Below, in pieces: positions 63,293 through 64,000 of a stretch of DNA of 64,000 bases (positions are counted from its first letter, which is position 1; every line of letters starts with the position of its first letter). This DNA is from an uncultured Nitriliruptoraceae bacterium. GTDB lineage: Bacteria; Actinomycetota; Nitriliruptoria; Nitriliruptorales; Nitriliruptoraceae. The stretch is from the NCBI GenBank assembly GCA_913060655.1, contig CAJXTG010000003.1, forward strand, positions 1 through 64,000, in the 5' to 3' direction. The notes under the pieces are model-generated. The model was not told the DNA's origin. It saw nothing but the letters and a program-made list of their open reading frames with translations, and searched no databases. A program made the position numbers and the translations under genes.

Positions 63293-64000
63293 GCGGACGA
63301 TCCGTCGTCGGTGCGATGACGACGAGCGCGGGCGGCGGCGTTCCGCTGACGGGGCCCCTCGGCGAGCCGGCCGACGCCGCGCCACAGGGGGGTGGCGACG
63401 TGCCGGAGGACGACGAAGCCCCGGTACCAGCGGGGCACGGTCACCTCGGTCCGACGCTTGCGCACGGCACGCACGAGCGCGTCGGCGACCACCTCCGGAC
63501 CGACGACGAGCCGGGCGAGCGGGGTCCCGTCGGCCCACTCCTGCGGGAACCCCTCCGTGTGCACGAACCCCGGGTTGCACTGCGTCACCGTCACGCCACG
63601 TCCCCGCCAGGCGACCTCGAGCGCCTCGCTGAGCCCGACCATGCCGAACTTCGACGCGACGTACGCGGCGGGGCCGAGCCCCAGCTTGCCCGCGACGGAC
63701 GCGACGTTCACGACCTGCGACGGTGCGGACGCGGTGAGCAGCGGTGCGAACGCGGCGCAGCAGCGCAGCGTGCCCGCCAGGTTGACGTCGAGGACGGCGA
63801 GCGCGGTGTCGAGATCGTCCCGCCCCTCGAGGGACCCGCCACCGACGCCGGCGTTGCAGACGAGCAGATGGCAGGCGCCGAGGTCGGACGTCACCCGCGC
63901 GGCGAGCGCATCGACCGACGCCGTGTCGGTCACGTCGACCGGCAGCGGGACGACCCGCCCGGCCGCCGCGGTGTCCTCGACCTCCGCGGCCAGGCGCCCC
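63289..64000 (-). CDS. Short-chain dehydrogenase/reductase (partial, N-terminus beyond the right edge)
   Basis: About 236 codons are inside the window; the frame stays open to base 64000, so the true start and the TGxxxGxG nucleotide motif lie outside. An internal GTG at 63933 is not the start, because sequence before it ([21 protein letters not shown]) fits the SDR second beta-alpha unit. Visible are NAGVGGG, the catalytic Ser in VASVAGKLG, the YVASK motif, and [10 protein letters not shown]. The C-terminal 50 residues are basic and suggest the membrane-associated SDR subgroup. It is translationally coupled to recQ. Confidence 0.85.
   Translation of the reverse strand, partial: GRLAAEVEDTAAAGRVVPLPVDVTDTASVDALAARVTSDLGACHLLVCNAGVGGGSLEGRDDLDTALAVLDVNLAGTLRCCAAFAPLLTASAPSQVVNVASVAGKLGLGPAAYVASKFGMVGLSEALEVAWRGRGVTVTQCNPGFVHTEGFPQEWADGTPLARLVVGPEVVADALVRAVRKRRTEVTVPRWYRGFVVLRHVATPLWRGVGRLAEGPRQRNAAARARRHRTDDGSSA

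Noticed and set aside
63289-63933. Complete short-chain dehydrogenase gene starting at 63933
   Set aside because: The frame stays open with family-like sequence to the window edge, so the gene is truncated and 63933 is internal.

Overview
The window is a very GC-rich (roughly three quarters G+C), gene-dense chromosomal segment of an actinobacterium. It carries housekeeping genes only. I saw no rRNA or tRNA gene, insertion sequence, phage gene or CRISPR array. The gene order xerC, M23 peptidase, rpsB, tsf, pyrH, frr, cdsA, rlmN, rseP, ispG, rimP, nusA, infB ... recA, recX, miaB, miaA, dapF, hflX, lexA, nrdR, nrdJ is the classical actinobacterial backbone. Several details (short EF-Ts, a PPR-like protein, a lipase domain fused to the M23 protein) do not fit the well-studied mycobacteria or streptomycetes and suggest a deep-branching lineage such as the Nitriliruptoria. 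That placement is inference.

Layout. 1-21.4 kb, all on the + strand: end of xerC, M23/serine-hydrolase fusion, membrane protein, then translation and nucleotide genes (rpsB, tsf, pyrH, frr), phospholipid synthesis (cdsA), rRNA methylation (rlmN), site-2 protease (rseP), isoprenoid synthesis (ispG), the rimP-nusA-ylxR-infB-ylxP-rbfA-truB-ribF ribosome-assembly operon, then rpsO and pnp. 21.4-33 kb: dapB, a PPR-like solenoid protein, a convergent ABC exporter, a tandem ThyX-like protein, dapA, RNase J and ftsK. 33-48 kb: rodZ-like gene, pgsA-cinA, an exonuclease, SOS-controlled recA-recX, a transporter, miaB-miaA, a penicillin-acylase homologue, dapF-hflX. 48-64 kb: lexA divergent from a LysM cell-division-inhibitor candidate across an array of four LexA boxes, nrdR, several small genes, the B12-dependent ribonucleotide reductase nrdJ, mgtE, two small conserved proteins, a Bcr-type transporter, recQ, and a short-chain dehydrogenase cut by the right edge.

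How the genes work together. Three steps of the diaminopimelate/lysine route (dapA, dapB, dapF) lie here as scattered single genes. RNA turnover is well represented (PNPase with an RGG/RS-like tail, RNase J) and has a PPR-like protein between those two genes. DNA damage control is coherent: LexA boxes sit in the recA promoter and in the lexA/LysM intergenic region. nrdR and nrdJ supply deoxynucleotides nearby.

Two genome-style features recur. Most transcription units begin just downstream of a TANNNT hexamer in sequence otherwise almost free of TA, and four genes appear leaderless. All nine tail-to-tail gene pairs either overlap or are separated by 22 bases or fewer, so their transcripts should overlap. 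The observations I would check first are the PPR-like protein, the tandem ThyX protein, the M23-lipase fusion and the symmetric four-box SOS array.
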